DNA from: Nocardia sp. BMG111209
GTDB taxonomy: Bacteria; Actinomycetota; Actinomycetes; Mycobacteriales; Mycobacteriaceae
DNA length: 64,000 bases
Assembly: GCF_000381925.1 (NCBI RefSeq)
Contig: NZ_KB907307.1
Coordinates: 1,860,001 to 1,924,000 of the forward strand
Direction: 5' to 3'
Shown here: positions 54,345 through 63,523 of the stretch, piece after piece
How the letters are laid out: each line of letters opens with the position of its first letter
Numbering within the stretch: the stretch's first letter is position 1
Notes under the pieces: generated by a model
Database searches by the model: none
What the model was told of the DNA's origin: nothing
What the model saw: the letters and a program-made list of their open reading frames with translations, nothing else
Made by a program: the position numbers and the translations under genes

Positions 54345-54515
54345 TCAGGAGTCGAATCGGGTGGCGATCATCTCGGCGTAGGGGCCGTCTCGGTGGGCGG
54401 CGAGTTGGTCGTGGGTGCCGGTCTGGGCGATGGTGCCGTTGTCGAGGACCATGATGTGATCGGCGCTGCGGATCGTCGACGAGCGGTGGGCGATGATCAC
54501 GGTGGTACGGCCTTG
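54345..54515 (-). pseudogene. ABC transporter ATPase, C-terminal fragment
   Basis: The frame includes [20 protein letters not shown] and [20 protein letters not shown], ending at TGA. This is the H-loop and C-terminal part of an ABC exporter ATPase. Walker A, signature and Walker B motifs are missing, so it is a remnant. Confidence 0.65.
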
Positions 54516-54689
54516 CCGGCCAGGCGCTGCCGGAAGTCCGCTACCCGGCCGAACAGGACGAGTTCCCGCAGCCCGCCGACACCGTCTGAACCGGACTCGA
54601 CCGTGCCGCGGGACCCTGACATCCGCCACCGCAAACCCACCGACCCGCATACCGACACGACCATCGCCGTCCCCGACAAGATCGGTGGA

Positions 54690-54830
54690 TTCCTGAACGA
54701 CCAGGGACTACCCGGCCACGCCGTCCGGCTCCATGAGCGGACCCTCGCCGACCACGAGCGCGTTCTCGGCGGCGTGCATCCGGTGCCGGTGCAGAGGAAT
54801 CGTGTCGCGACGATCACCGGGCATACCTGA
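54690..54830 (+). pseudogene. TPR-repeat fragment
   Basis: The + strand frame reads LPGHAVRLHERTLADHERVL and GGVHPVPVQRNRVATI, clearly derived from the A-x-x-L-x-E-R-T-L-A-D-R-E-R-V-L-G repeat of actinobacterial TPR/NB-ARC proteins. The surrounding text does not continue the repeat. It is antisense to the C-terminal end of the cation transporter reading frame. Confidence 0.55.
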
Positions 54831-55556
54831 CCGAGATCGGTGACAGCACCGAAGTCGGTCGTCGCAGCAGGAGCAGTCGTGCCCTGACCGCGCGGCCGGT
54901 GCGGAACCCGGAGGTGGTGTAGCGCAGCAGGTTTCGCCCTTCCAGGCGTTCACACCTTCGGTCACCGCGATCCCGGCGATGGCGAGGGCGGCGATCGGGT
55001 CGGCCCACGACCAGCCGAACAGGCTGTCGAGCAGCAGCCCGGCCAGTAGTACCGCCGACAGGTAGGTGCACAACAGGGTCTGCTCGGAATCCGCGACCGC
55101 GGACGCGGAGCCGAGTTCACGCCCCGCGCGGCGCTGCGCGGCCGACAACACCGGCATTGTCACCAGACTGATTGCGGCCAACCCGATCCCCACCGGCGAA
55201 TGCCGCGCTTCACCGACGCCGACCAGGCCCCGGATCGCATCGATGGCGACGTAGGCGGCCAGCGCGAAGAACGAGAACGCGATGACCCGCAGCGCGACCT
55301 TCTCCCGGGCCTCGGGATCGCGGCCGGCGAACTGCCAGGCCACCGCCGCCGCCGAGGACACCTCGATCACCGAATCCAGACCGAACCCGACCAGCGCGGT
55401 CGACGACACCCGGGTGCCCTCGGTCAGCGCGATGATCGCCTCGATCACGTTGTAGCCGATCGTCGCGGCCACGAACCAGCGGATCCGCCGCGACAGCACC
55501 TGCCGCCGCGCCGGACTCGGCCCCGGCCGCACCAGCGGCATCCCCAGCTGCGACAT
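54708..55556 (-). CDS. Cation diffusion facilitator (CDF) metal exporter with abnormal C-terminus
   Basis: A 282-residue CDF-family membrane protein. The transmembrane part has GFGLDSVIEVSSAAAVAWQF, where D and E match the conserved metal-site positions of helix II, and DSLFGWSWADPIAALAIAG, the helix V D-x-x-x-D-like site. After the helices a Cys-rich segment occurs (KGETCC, CSCCDDRLRCC). From about position 54830 downstream the frame reads through the antisense of a TPR remnant, so the last about 40 residues are probably acquired at a junction. TGATG overlap couples it to the upstream regulator. Confidence 0.83.
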   Translation of the reverse strand: MSQLGMPLVRPGPSPARRQVLSRRIRWFVAATIGYNVIEAIIALTEGTRVSSTALVGFGLDSVIEVSSAAAVAWQFAGRDPEAREKVALRVIAFSFFALAAYVAIDAIRGLVGVGEARHSPVGIGLAAISLVTMPVLSAAQRRAGRELGSASAVADSEQTLLCTYLSAVLLAGLLLDSLFGWSWADPIAALAIAGIAVTEGVNAWKGETCCATPPPGSAPAARSGHDCSCCDDRLRCCHRSRSGMPGDRRDTIPLHRHRMHAAENALVVGEGPLMEPDGVAG

Positions 55557-55885
55557 CAGCAGCACGCCTCGGTCGCGGCGGCCGGGCAGCAGGCGGGGTC
55601 GACCGCGAGCACCAGCCCGACCAGGTCGTCCAGAGCCCGGCCGATGCGTGCGTCCGCCAGCTCGTAGCGGCTGCGCCGGCCCTCCGGGACCGCGACGACC
55701 AGTCCGCAGCCGCGCAGGCATGCCAGATGGTTGGACAGGATCTGGCGGGTGACCCCGATCTGCTCGGCCAGCTGCGACGGGTACTCGGGTGCGGTCCGCA
55801 GGCTCAGCAGGATCCGGGTCCGGGTCGGATCCGACAGGGCGTGCCCGAACCGGGCCAGCGCGTCATGGTGCACTGCGGTCTCCAC
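55556..55885 (-). CDS. cmtR: ArsR/SmtB-family metal sensor, CmtR-like
   Basis: A 109-residue winged-helix repressor. Cys56 and Cys60 in LACLRGCGLVV align with Cys57 and Cys61 of mycobacterial CmtR, and the C-terminal Cys99-Cys100 and Cys108-Cys109 could supply the third ligand (Cys102 in CmtR). HALSDPTRTRILLSL and QLAEQIGVTRQILSNHL are the DNA-binding core. CmtR senses Cd(II)/Pb(II). It is first in an operon with a CDF transporter, whose start overlaps its stop. ELCVCDL of classical SmtB is absent. Confidence 0.88.
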   Translation of the reverse strand: METAVHHDALARFGHALSDPTRTRILLSLRTAPEYPSQLAEQIGVTRQILSNHLACLRGCGLVVAVPEGRRSRYELADARIGRALDDLVGLVLAVDPACCPAAATEACC

Positions 55886-56199
55886 ATCCGAACAGTACAG
55901 CAGAATCTGTATCCAGAACAGGATGAACTATTCGGTGTAGGTCACCGACCGACCGCGGAAGGTAGCGCGCTGGGCCACCGGCACCGAGCATTCCGGCGCC
56001 AAGATGCTGGTCCTGCACGAGGACGGCAACGTCACGCTGCAGCGCGGCGACGGGACCGTGGTGTGGGCGACCAACACCACCAGCATCAGCAGCGATCCGG
56101 CGGTCTCGATACAGGCCCGCACCGGCAACCAGCGCCGGCGCACAGTCGCCTTGGATTCCGAACCCAGCGCATCTCGGCCGTCGCCGGGTACCGGACCCG
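55886..56199. promoter_or_regulatory. Region between cmtR and sortase: promoter and a lectin remnant
   Basis: The cmtR promoter area contains GAACAGTACAG at 55890-55900 and the dyad CAGAATCTG at 55901-55909. From about 55956 the sequence is the decayed lectin fragment listed separately. No other gene is visible. Confidence 0.4.
55956..56100 (+). pseudogene. Bulb-type (B-)lectin domain fragment
   Basis: The frame reads ARWATGTEHSGAKMLVLHED and GNVTLQRGDGTVVWATNTTS. DGN-x-x-L and V-W-A-T-N-T are hallmarks of bulb lectin repeats that bind mannose-type sugars. Only one repeat is present, without signal peptide or a good start, so it is a fragment of a secreted lectin. Confidence 0.65.
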
Positions 56200-56811
56200 C
56201 TATGTCACCGAGTCCAGGGACGAGAAGACGACCACATTGGACAGGTAACTCTTTGCGGCCTGGTCGAATTGGCCGCCGCAGGTGACGATCTGGAGGGTGG
56301 CGCCGCCGCGGGGGCCGAAGACGACCTGGTCGGGGAACTGGGTCTTGTCGTACATGCGTACGTCGGTGACCTTGAAGTGCGCGGTCTTCCCGTCCGCGCG
56401 GGTCACATCGATCTTGTCGCCGGGCTTGACCTTCTTGAGGGAGAAGAACACGCCGGTGCCCTGGTACGAGTCGACATGGCCGAGGATGACGGCCGAGCCC
56501 TGCTCGCCCGGTGCGGGGCCCTTCTGGTACCAGCCGGCCTGCCGGTAGTCCGCGGGCACCTGGACCGAGCCGTCGGTGTTGAGCCCCAGCGCGATCAGCG
56601 ATCCCGTGGCATCGATCGAGGAGATCCCGAACGACACCGGGGTGGAGCGGCCGATCGACGGCGCGGTCTGCACACCGGTGGTCGACGCGGCGGCGGTGTT
56701 CGCGGCCGCCGCCGGTCGGCTGTGGTCCGCTGATCCGCAGCCCGCGATCAGTGCCACGGCCACCGCCGCGGCGGCGGCGCAGGCGCCGATACGTGTCCGA
56801 CCGGACTTCAT
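56200..56811 (-). CDS. Class F sortase
   Basis: A 203-residue secreted or membrane-anchored sortase. N-terminal signal/anchor is hydrophobic (AAAAAVAVALIAGC) and includes a possible lipobox Ala-Gly-Cys. Catalytic histidine in VILGHVDSYQG, cysteine in LQIVTCGGQFD; the arginine would lie in the following segment, where AKSYLSNVVVF is seen, but its identity is not clear. Class F sortases attach surface proteins to peptidoglycan. GGGAGGA precedes the ATG. It lies 29 bp after a glycine-rich secreted protein gene in the same direction, a likely substrate. Confidence 0.85.
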   Translation of the reverse strand: MKSGRTRIGACAAAAAVAVALIAGCGSADHSRPAAAANTAAASTTGVQTAPSIGRSTPVSFGISSIDATGSLIALGLNTDGSVQVPADYRQAGWYQKGPAPGEQGSAVILGHVDSYQGTGVFFSLKKVKPGDKIDVTRADGKTAHFKVTDVRMYDKTQFPDQVVFGPRGGATLQIVTCGGQFDQAAKSYLSNVVVFSSLDSVT

Positions 56812-56840
56812 CGTGGTCCTCCCAATCCTGTTCGTGCTGT

Positions 56841-57683
56841 TCACTTGCCGCTGACCTCGGCGGCCATCCCGCCCGCACCGGTGTCGGGTGCGCCCTTGGG
56901 GATCACGTAGCCACCCGGCGGGACCAGGTCGGTGACCGCCGGGCCGCCGGCGATGCCGGTGGTCGCGTCCGGTGCGATCGCCATGCCGTACACGGTGTCC
57001 GCGCCGGCCGCCGCCGACCCGGCGGTGACCAGGTCGACGCCACCCAGACCGCCGGCCTGTACCGAGCCGCCGACCCCGGCCTGCCCGCCGCCGGTGCCGC
57101 CCACGCCCACGCTGCCACCGGTCTGCGCCGAGCCGCCCGCCCCGGCACCCACGCCGGCGCTGCCACCCGTCTGGGCCGAGCCGCCGATGCCGACACCCAG
57201 GCCCGCACCACCACCGGTCTGCGCCGAGCCGCCGGCACCCAGGCCGGCACCACCGCCCGCGCCGAGGTCTGTGCTGCCGCCGGTCTGCGCGCTACCGCCA
57301 CCGGCGCCGCCGACCGCGGCGCTGCCACCGGTCTGGGCGGATCCGCCCGCGGTGATGCCGATCCCGGTCCCGCCCTGCGCACCCGGTGCGGCCGGACCCG
57401 GCACGACCGGGTTCCCGCCGAGCCCCGCGCCGCCCCCAGCCGAGGCGCTGCCCGTCGGGGCCGCACCGCCGCCCACAGAGCTGTTGCCGCCGATGGTCAC
57501 GCCGTTGCCGCCCACGCTGACCCCACCGCCCGCGTCGAGCCCGCCGACGCCCACCCCACCGCCGAGGGTGACACCCGGCACCGGCTCCGTCGTCGTGCTG
57601 GTGGGAACCGCGGCGGCCGACGACGCGTACACGGCGACCGCGGCCCCCACGACCACCACAGCCGAGAACATCCTTGCCGACAT
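56841..57683 (-). CDS. Secreted glycine-rich repeat protein, likely sortase substrate
   Basis: A 280-residue protein with a signal peptide (about residues 1-25, ending ASSAAA). The mature part is dominated by Gly, Ala, Ser and Val, with five copies of GGSAQTGG spaced 14-22 residues and a related GGSVQAGG. The C-terminus has a conserved-looking block PPGGYVIPKGAPDTGAGGMA, then ends without a hydrophobic anchor. APDTG resembles an LPxTG-like sorting signal. AAGGAG precedes the ATG. It is the first gene of a probable two-gene unit with the class F sortase. Confidence 0.75.
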   Translation of the reverse strand: MSARMFSAVVVVGAAVAVYASSAAAVPTSTTTEPVPGVTLGGGVGVGGLDAGGGVSVGGNGVTIGGNSSVGGGAAPTGSASAGGGAGLGGNPVVPGPAAPGAQGGTGIGITAGGSAQTGGSAAVGGAGGGSAQTGGSTDLGAGGGAGLGAGGSAQTGGGAGLGVGIGGSAQTGGSAGVGAGAGGSAQTGGSVGVGGTGGGQAGVGGSVQAGGLGGVDLVTAGSAAAGADTVYGMAIAPDATTGIAGGPAVTDLVPPGGYVIPKGAPDTGAGGMAAEVSGK

Positions 57684-58151
57684 CTGTGAGCTCCTTCCAG
57701 AGGGTGTGACGTGACTGCCCTTCCGTCGGATCTCACGGGCGTTGTGTTACCAGGAGTTGTCCAGTCACGGATCGGTAGCGGATTCCGGACCCGGCCCGGC
57801 TCACGACCGCACTACCGGAGACCGGCTGAGCGGCGGCACCGCGCCGCAGCAGAGCCCGAGAGCGAAGAAACGATGGCCCACAGCGGGATTCGCTGCGCGG
57901 CTACTGCGCGGTGACACTCGCCGGTGCCGGGGCAACGGCACCACGATCGACGTAAGCGACTGGTAGTCAAGATCATTCGTCGCGGGGCATGACTGATCGC
58001 CATGACAGGTGCAGCCAGACCAGCTGTAGCACTTGCTCATTCCCAGGACCGCGGCCCTCTGTTCGGTGACGCCAAAGCGATCGATCCGCGGGATGTGGTG
58101 GACCCGCGTGGCTAAGATCGAGATCGAGATCGACGACCACAGGGGTGGGAT
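57684..58151. other. Gene-free stretch
   Basis: 468 bp between divergent genes. It should hold promoters for the glycine-rich protein (leftward) and the small membrane protein (rightward). Short frames on either strand lack recognisable content. I found no clear palindrome or riboswitch. Confidence 0.4.
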
Positions 58152-58742
58152 GTGCCGCTATCGTTTCCACGCGCCCTTCTGCGCGTGCTCACTGCCTTCG
58201 CCGCCCTCGGCGCGGGAGGCTTCATCGGCCAGGCGACCAGCATGGTCCTCGGGATCATCGTCCTGCTGGTGATCCTCGCAGCCGGCATCGCCATCGAGCG
58301 ACGCTACATCGACCGCAGGCCAGCGCGGGCCACCCGCGTTGTGCAGCCGGATCCGGCCGTCCCATCATCGGAGGAACGGAAACCGAGCCTCAACGCGTTG
58401 TGGGCGTGGGTCGAGTTCAAGCCGCACAACCCGGCCAGTTCCGGGGTCTACTACACCGTCGACGGAATCGACATCACCGTCTGGGACTTGTTCGACACCG
58501 CCGACGAAGCACGCGCGTACCTGCAGGAGCACCTGGACACCGTCGGGCCGAACGTCTACCGCACCGACCTCGGAACTGTCCTGCGTCACGCCACACCCGA
58601 CCCGCAAGGCCGCCTGCTCGTCGTGCATTCACCGAAAGTGGCGTGGTGGCTGTTCCACGTCCCAGCCGGAAATCACTGGGCCGACTACATTGCCCGCGAC
58701 TTCGTCCACGCCGAACGCCACCGCATTCTGCGCGACTTCTGA
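58152..58742 (+). CDS. Hypothetical membrane protein
   Basis: A 196-residue protein with one long or two short N-terminal hydrophobic helices (about residues 10-47, TAFAALGAGGFIG and MVLGIIVLLVILAAGIAIE), then a soluble domain of about 120 residues with many aromatic residues (VYYTVDGIDITVWDLFDTA, KVAWWLFHVPAGNHWADY). No known family was recognised. The GTG start follows AGGGGTGGG. Confidence 0.65.
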   Translation: MPLSFPRALLRVLTAFAALGAGGFIGQATSMVLGIIVLLVILAAGIAIERRYIDRRPARATRVVQPDPAVPSSEERKPSLNALWAWVEFKPHNPASSGVYYTVDGIDITVWDLFDTADEARAYLQEHLDTVGPNVYRTDLGTVLRHATPDPQGRLLVVHSPKVAWWLFHVPAGNHWADYIARDFVHAERHRILRDF

Positions 58743-59288
58743 CACCGCGGTGCCCCGGCACAAATCCCACGCGCCGCGGCCGCCGGTGACGGCCGGCCGC
58801 GGCCCTCCAGCTGTCGGCTCCAGGCGCGCTGCAGCGCCAACGAAAAGAGCAGCGCTGCAATACATCCGAGATTATTGCCCGAGGTTCTACGCAGAACATC
58901 CGAACAGCGGTGACGCACTGACCCATTGAGCGCAGCGTCGATTTCGACGACCGGGCTGCGCCGTACGGCTGGGTAGGCACCGGCGGCCGGTGGAAACACC
59001 CCGGCAAGGACAGGCCCCCGTACTTCGATGCACCCGCCTGGGCGGTAGCAGTCAACAACACGCAGATGCCGGAGGTGCGGTTCTACTTCTGGCGGGAGGC
59101 CCGTGCGTGGCACTACCGTGACGCACCGAATGTGGCCCACCACCAGCGGCAGCAACCCCGAAAAGGCCACGGCAGCAAGCACATTCACCTCGCCAGCTAC
59201 GTATCGTGCCGTCACGACAGCATCACCACCGAGTGTCGGACAGAGCCGAAAGTGAGGCAGAGCCGGAGAACGTACGGACCCGCTCGGT
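58743..59288. other. Stretch with a possible gene fragment
   Basis: 546 bp without an intact gene. On the + strand, a frame open from 58922 reads VDFDDRAAPYGWVGTGGRWK, then PAWAVAVNNTQMPEVRFYFW and YRDAPNVAHHQRQQ. It looks protein-like, but has no start codon before its in-frame upstream stop and reads on into the antisense of the cyclase gene. Probably a truncated gene; family not recognised. Confidence 0.35.
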
Positions 59289-60848
59289 CTACGACGTATG
59301 TGGAGTCCAGAGGCGGACGGTTTCCGTTTTGCCTTTGAGTGGGACCGGCGGGCGCTCGACCAAGTCGAGTTCTACGGTGCGCAGGCGTGACCGGGTGGCT
59401 TCGGTGATGAGTACGTCGTCGCCTGTTCTGCGAGTGGCGGCTTCGACGCGCGCCGCCGTGTTGACGGTGTCACCGATGACGGTGAATTCGATGTGCCCGC
59501 CGCCACCGACGGTTCCGGCGACGACGCGGCCGGAGTTCACGCCGACGCCGACGGCGATCCGATCCTGGTACTGCTCGCGCACCGTTGCGACGATCTCCAT
59601 CGCGGCGGTGACGGCGTGGTCGGCATGGTCGGCCAGGTGATCGGGAGCGCCGAAAACCCCCAGTAGTCCGTCGCCGATGAATTTGTTGGCGTGCCCGCCG
59701 TTGCGCAGCAGTATCGGTACCACCAACTCCCAGAAGCCGTTCAGCAGCGCCACGACTTCGTGTGGCTCGGCCTGCTCTGCGTAGGCAGTGAAGTTGCGGA
59801 TGTCCAGGAACAGGATGCTGACCTCGATTTCCACACCGCCCAAGTCGGCGCCCTCGCGCAACACTCGTTCGGCGAGTCCCGGATCGACGTACGCGCCGAA
59901 CGCTCTACGCAGCCGCTCGCGCTCGTCCAAGCCGCCGACCATGCGATTGAACGCCTGCGCCAGTTCGCCGGTCTCGTCGGTGGACACGATCGGTACCTTG
60001 GTCTCGAAGTCGCCGGCACGCACCCGATCGATCGCGTGCTGCAGGTCGAGCAGCGAACTCGTCAGCGGGCGCATCACCAACACCACCAATTCGAGCGAGA
60101 TGGTGAACGAGACGGTGACCGCGATCAGCGACGAGATACCCAGTTGCTTGAGCGTTTGGTCACGCGGAGAGGACAGGCCTGCGACAACGACGCCGGTGAT
60201 GACGTTGATCGCGGGTGCCGCCGCCAGCAGCCGCCATCGCAGCGGTAGGCCGGCAGCGTTGCTGGTGAAGTCGGCGGGCAGTCCCTCGGCGATGCGCTCG
60301 AGTACCGGCCGGGCCACCACCTCCATCAGGAAAAACCGCAGGACCAGGCTGTAGACCAACGCCACCGAACCGACGACGACGATGATCACCGCCGATTCCC
60401 ACGACAGCCGCAGCCGCCACACGATGAAGCCGATGAAAGGCAGATAGAGGCAGGCGACCGGGTATCTACGCGCCCATCGGACGTACTCGAGCGGAAAGGT
60501 CGCCAGTGCCAGCCACGCGGCGACCGTCGAATCGGGGTCGCGCGCGCCGTGCTGCCAGGCGCGGACCGGCGCCCACAGCCGTAGCGTGAACCCGGTCGAG
60601 ATCGCGTTCTCGATCGCCACCGCCACCTGCGAAACCGCCAGCAGTAACCAGAAATTGGCTGTCGACATCGGCACGTAGAGCCGGAGCACGTACAGTCCGC
60701 CGAGGAAAACGATGTGCGCCACCACGAACTGGGCCCATACGAGCGCATAGGAATTGCGGCGCGCAATCGCGTGGACCGCGCGATCGACCGGGTCTCGCAT
60801 CGTTACATGGTGCCGCATCCGGCGCAGCAAAATCCCTGTGTTTCTCAC
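59289..60848 (-). CDS. Membrane adenylate cyclase (class III) with HAMP domain
   Basis: A 519-residue protein. Six or so hydrophobic segments fill residues about 30-275, a HAMP-like linker VMRPLTSSLLDLQHAIDRVR follows, and the class III cyclase domain spans about 345-510. Catalytic features: metal Asp in LFLDIRNFTAY, Lys in NKFIGDGLLGVFG, second metal Asp in the same segment, adenine-selecting Asp in IGDTVNTAARVE and the transition-state Arg. It should make cAMP in response to membrane signals, as do the related mycobacterial Rv1318c-type cyclases. The start is uncertain; ATG codons 10 and 16 residues later are alternatives. Confidence 0.92.
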   Translation of the reverse strand: MRNTGILLRRMRHHVTMRDPVDRAVHAIARRNSYALVWAQFVVAHIVFLGGLYVLRLYVPMSTANFWLLLAVSQVAVAIENAISTGFTLRLWAPVRAWQHGARDPDSTVAAWLALATFPLEYVRWARRYPVACLYLPFIGFIVWRLRLSWESAVIIVVVGSVALVYSLVLRFFLMEVVARPVLERIAEGLPADFTSNAAGLPLRWRLLAAAPAINVITGVVVAGLSSPRDQTLKQLGISSLIAVTVSFTISLELVVLVMRPLTSSLLDLQHAIDRVRAGDFETKVPIVSTDETGELAQAFNRMVGGLDERERLRRAFGAYVDPGLAERVLREGADLGGVEIEVSILFLDIRNFTAYAEQAEPHEVVALLNGFWELVVPILLRNGGHANKFIGDGLLGVFGAPDHLADHADHAVTAAMEIVATVREQYQDRIAVGVGVNSGRVVAGTVGGGGHIEFTVIGDTVNTAARVEAATRRTGDDVLITEATRSRLRTVELDLVERPPVPLKGKTETVRLWTPHTS

Positions 60849-61087
60849 GCCGGAAGATGTCCTGCCGGAGGCCGGGATCCTGTGCAGTCTTCAGGCGCGA
60901 GCGAAAGCGCAGCTCCTTGTGCGGACGCCCGATATCCTCGCCGACGTCATCCTGTCGTGCTCCTGAGCGGCGATTCTTCGGGTCTGCGATCGAGCCGGAG
61001 TGTGCGCTTCAGCGGAATCGAGTCATGCTGTGGCGGGTATGACTCGGTCTGCCTCCGCTGCCGGGTGCCCGCTCCTATCATGGACAG

Positions 61088-63523
61088 GTGGCTTCACGGA
61101 ACCCGATAAATCGTGCGGACGACGTCACACAGGCCGGCTCTGCAACTCCGCGGCCATCTGCGGTGGCCGGATTTCAGCTGCCGACTCCGGTCAGCACGAT
61201 GGTCGAGCGGACCCGGTTGCTCGATGTTCTGCGTGAGACCGGCCAACGACGCTTGGTCTTCGTCCACGGCCCAGCCGGGTTCGGGAAGACCACACTGGCC
61301 ATTCAGTGGGCCCGTCGGCTGGAGGCCGACGGCGTCGCCGTCGCGTGGCTCACCGTCGATTCCGATGACGACAATGTCGTCTGGTTTCTCTCCCACTCGA
61401 TTCAGGCGATTCGCCGGGTTCGCCCGGATCTGGCCCGCGAACTGGCCGGGCAACTGGACTCGATGTCCCCTGATGTCGTGCAGTCGATCCTGTCGACGTT
61501 GATCGACGAGATCCACGACAGCGGTCGAGGGATGGTGCTGGCGGTGCACGACTGGCATCGAATACGCAGCGCAGAAACAGTGGACGCATTGCGCTACCTC
61601 CTCCTGCGTGGCCGCCGCGATCTACGATTCGTGATAACCAGCCGTGGCCGGGCCGGACTACCACTCGAAGAGCTGCTGACGCACGACGAATTGGTCGAAA
61701 TCGATGCCGACGCATTACGTTTCGACCTCACGGAGGCCACCGAATTTCTCGTCGACCACAGCGGCCTTTCCCTGAGTGCCGACGACGTGACGCGATTACA
61801 GGAGTCGACCGAGGGGTGGCCGGCGGCATTGCAATTGGTTCAGTTGTCACTGGCAGGCCGCGACGACCCGGCAGAGTTCATCGGCAATCTCAGCGGCCGC
61901 CAGCATGTCATCGGTGAATATCTCACGGACAACGTCCTCGCCTCGCTGGAGTCGTCGCTGGTGGATTTCCTCATGGCCACCTCGGGTACGGCCAGGATCT
62001 GCGCGGATCTGGCCACGGCCCTGGTCGGCCGGTCCGACAGCCAGCAGCTGCTGGACCAGGTCGCCGATGCCAACCTGTTCCTGCAGCGAACCGACGACAC
62101 GGGAGAATGGTTCCACTATCACCGAATGTTCGCCGACCACCTGCAACGCAAACTTCAGCAGCAGGACCCCGACCGCGTGACGTTGCTGCATACGCGCGCC
62201 TCAGCCTGGTTCGCCGACCATGGCATGCTCATCGAAGCCGTCGATCACGCGCTGGCTGCGGACGACCCGCATCGCGCGGTGGACCTGGTCGAGGCCCACG
62301 CGATGGACCTCGTCGAGGACTTCCGTTTGGCCACCTTGCTCGGTTTGATGGCGAAGCTCCCTCGGCCACTGACCGACCTACGGCCACGGCTGCAGTTGTG
62401 CGTCGGCTGGGCGAATATCGGGCTCGGCCGCGGTGAGCTTGCTCAGGCCGCACTCCGGAATGTGGTCACAGCGCTCGAGACCGGTGACATCCCCGCGGAC
62501 AATCGCGCCGCATTGCAGGTCGAGGTCACCTTGGCGACGGCGATGGACCGGAACATCAGGGACCACATCGAGAGACTGCCGGATTCGGTGATCGATCGCG
62601 TCGACGGTTTGGCGAGACCGATCCTGTCCGTGCTCACCTCCGATCTCTCGGCTGCCGATGCGTTGAACCGCTTCGACTACGCCGATGTGGAGCGTTGGCA
62701 TCGCTCCTCGATCGGATTCGGGACCGCGGCGATGATGGCCCAGTACAGCCACTGCATTGTGGGGCTGGCCGCATGGGAACAATTCGACGCCGCGACGGCG
62801 GAAAGGCATTTCACCGTCGAGCTGACGGTGCCCGACGACGCGGACATGGGAATCATCAATGCTCCGTTGCAGACCATCATCCTGCTCGGTGACCTGAGAT
62901 ACCAGCAGGGTCGTCTCTCCGAGGCCGAGGCACTTCTGCAAAGAGGTGCCGCGGTACTTCCGCACGCCGCCATAGTGGATTTCCTTCTCACCATGTACGG
63001 CACTACAGCCAGGCTCGCCACCTGCCGAGGTGACCTCGCCCGGGCCGAGCAGCTACTGGCTACCGGAACACGACTCGCCGAGGAAAGGTCACTGCCCCGT
63101 CTGGCCGCTCGCATGATCAACGAACGCATTCGCGCCGGAATGCCGTTACCGGACCGCACCCGGGCCCAACTGCTGAATCTCCCTCCGTATCGGGCCTGTG
63201 CCGACAGGGTGCACGCACACACCGCCGAACTCGGACAGGATTCAGCGATCCGACTACTTCTGGCCGAGCGCGCCCCGGCAGCCACTGCGAAGGCATGTGA
63301 GCAGGCCCGGCACCTCGTTGCCGAAATCGGCCGGCAGAACCGTCTGAAGGCCCTCGTCCAGGCCCGTCTGCTGTATGCCTGCTGCCTGTGGGATGCCGGC
63401 TGGCACGACGAGGCGAGAGAGATTGCCGATCCGGCGCTGTCACTGTGCAGCGCACAAGGCGTGAGGCAATTCGCCGATGACGCCGGCCCCGGTATCGGCA
63501 AACTCGGCGCAGTCATGCACTGA
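61088..63523 (+). CDS. MalT-type STAND ATPase lacking the LuxR DNA-binding domain
   Basis: An 811-residue protein. The P-loop is HGPAGFGKTTLAIQWARRLE (residues about 60-79), AVHDWHRI a Walker B-like segment and FVITSRGRAGLP the sensor motif, as in MalT/LAL regulators. LQESTEGWPAALQLVQLSL and FHYHRMFADHLQRKL are typical of the next domain. A helical-repeat (TPR-like) sensor follows to the C-terminus. The protein then stops at GVRQFADDAGPGIGKLGAVM, exactly where LuxR helix-turn-helix domains usually begin. It begins at GTG. Either a C-terminal truncation or a signalling ATPase that works without DNA binding. Confidence 0.85.
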   Translation: MASRNPINRADDVTQAGSATPRPSAVAGFQLPTPVSTMVERTRLLDVLRETGQRRLVFVHGPAGFGKTTLAIQWARRLEADGVAVAWLTVDSDDDNVVWFLSHSIQAIRRVRPDLARELAGQLDSMSPDVVQSILSTLIDEIHDSGRGMVLAVHDWHRIRSAETVDALRYLLLRGRRDLRFVITSRGRAGLPLEELLTHDELVEIDADALRFDLTEATEFLVDHSGLSLSADDVTRLQESTEGWPAALQLVQLSLAGRDDPAEFIGNLSGRQHVIGEYLTDNVLASLESSLVDFLMATSGTARICADLATALVGRSDSQQLLDQVADANLFLQRTDDTGEWFHYHRMFADHLQRKLQQQDPDRVTLLHTRASAWFADHGMLIEAVDHALAADDPHRAVDLVEAHAMDLVEDFRLATLLGLMAKLPRPLTDLRPRLQLCVGWANIGLGRGELAQAALRNVVTALETGDIPADNRAALQVEVTLATAMDRNIRDHIERLPDSVIDRVDGLARPILSVLTSDLSAADALNRFDYADVERWHRSSIGFGTAAMMAQYSHCIVGLAAWEQFDAATAERHFTVELTVPDDADMGIINAPLQTIILLGDLRYQQGRLSEAEALLQRGAAVLPHAAIVDFLLTMYGTTARLATCRGDLARAEQLLATGTRLAEERSLPRLAARMINERIRAGMPLPDRTRAQLLNLPPYRACADRVHAHTAELGQDSAIRLLLAERAPAATAKACEQARHLVAEIGRQNRLKALVQARLLYACCLWDAGWHDEAREIADPALSLCSAQGVRQFADDAGPGIGKLGAVMH

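Noticed and set aside
54240..54830. An intact 196-residue + strand gene
   Set aside because: Its first half is antisense to the ABC-ATPase remnant and only its end is TPR-like; it is a mosaic of decayed pieces.
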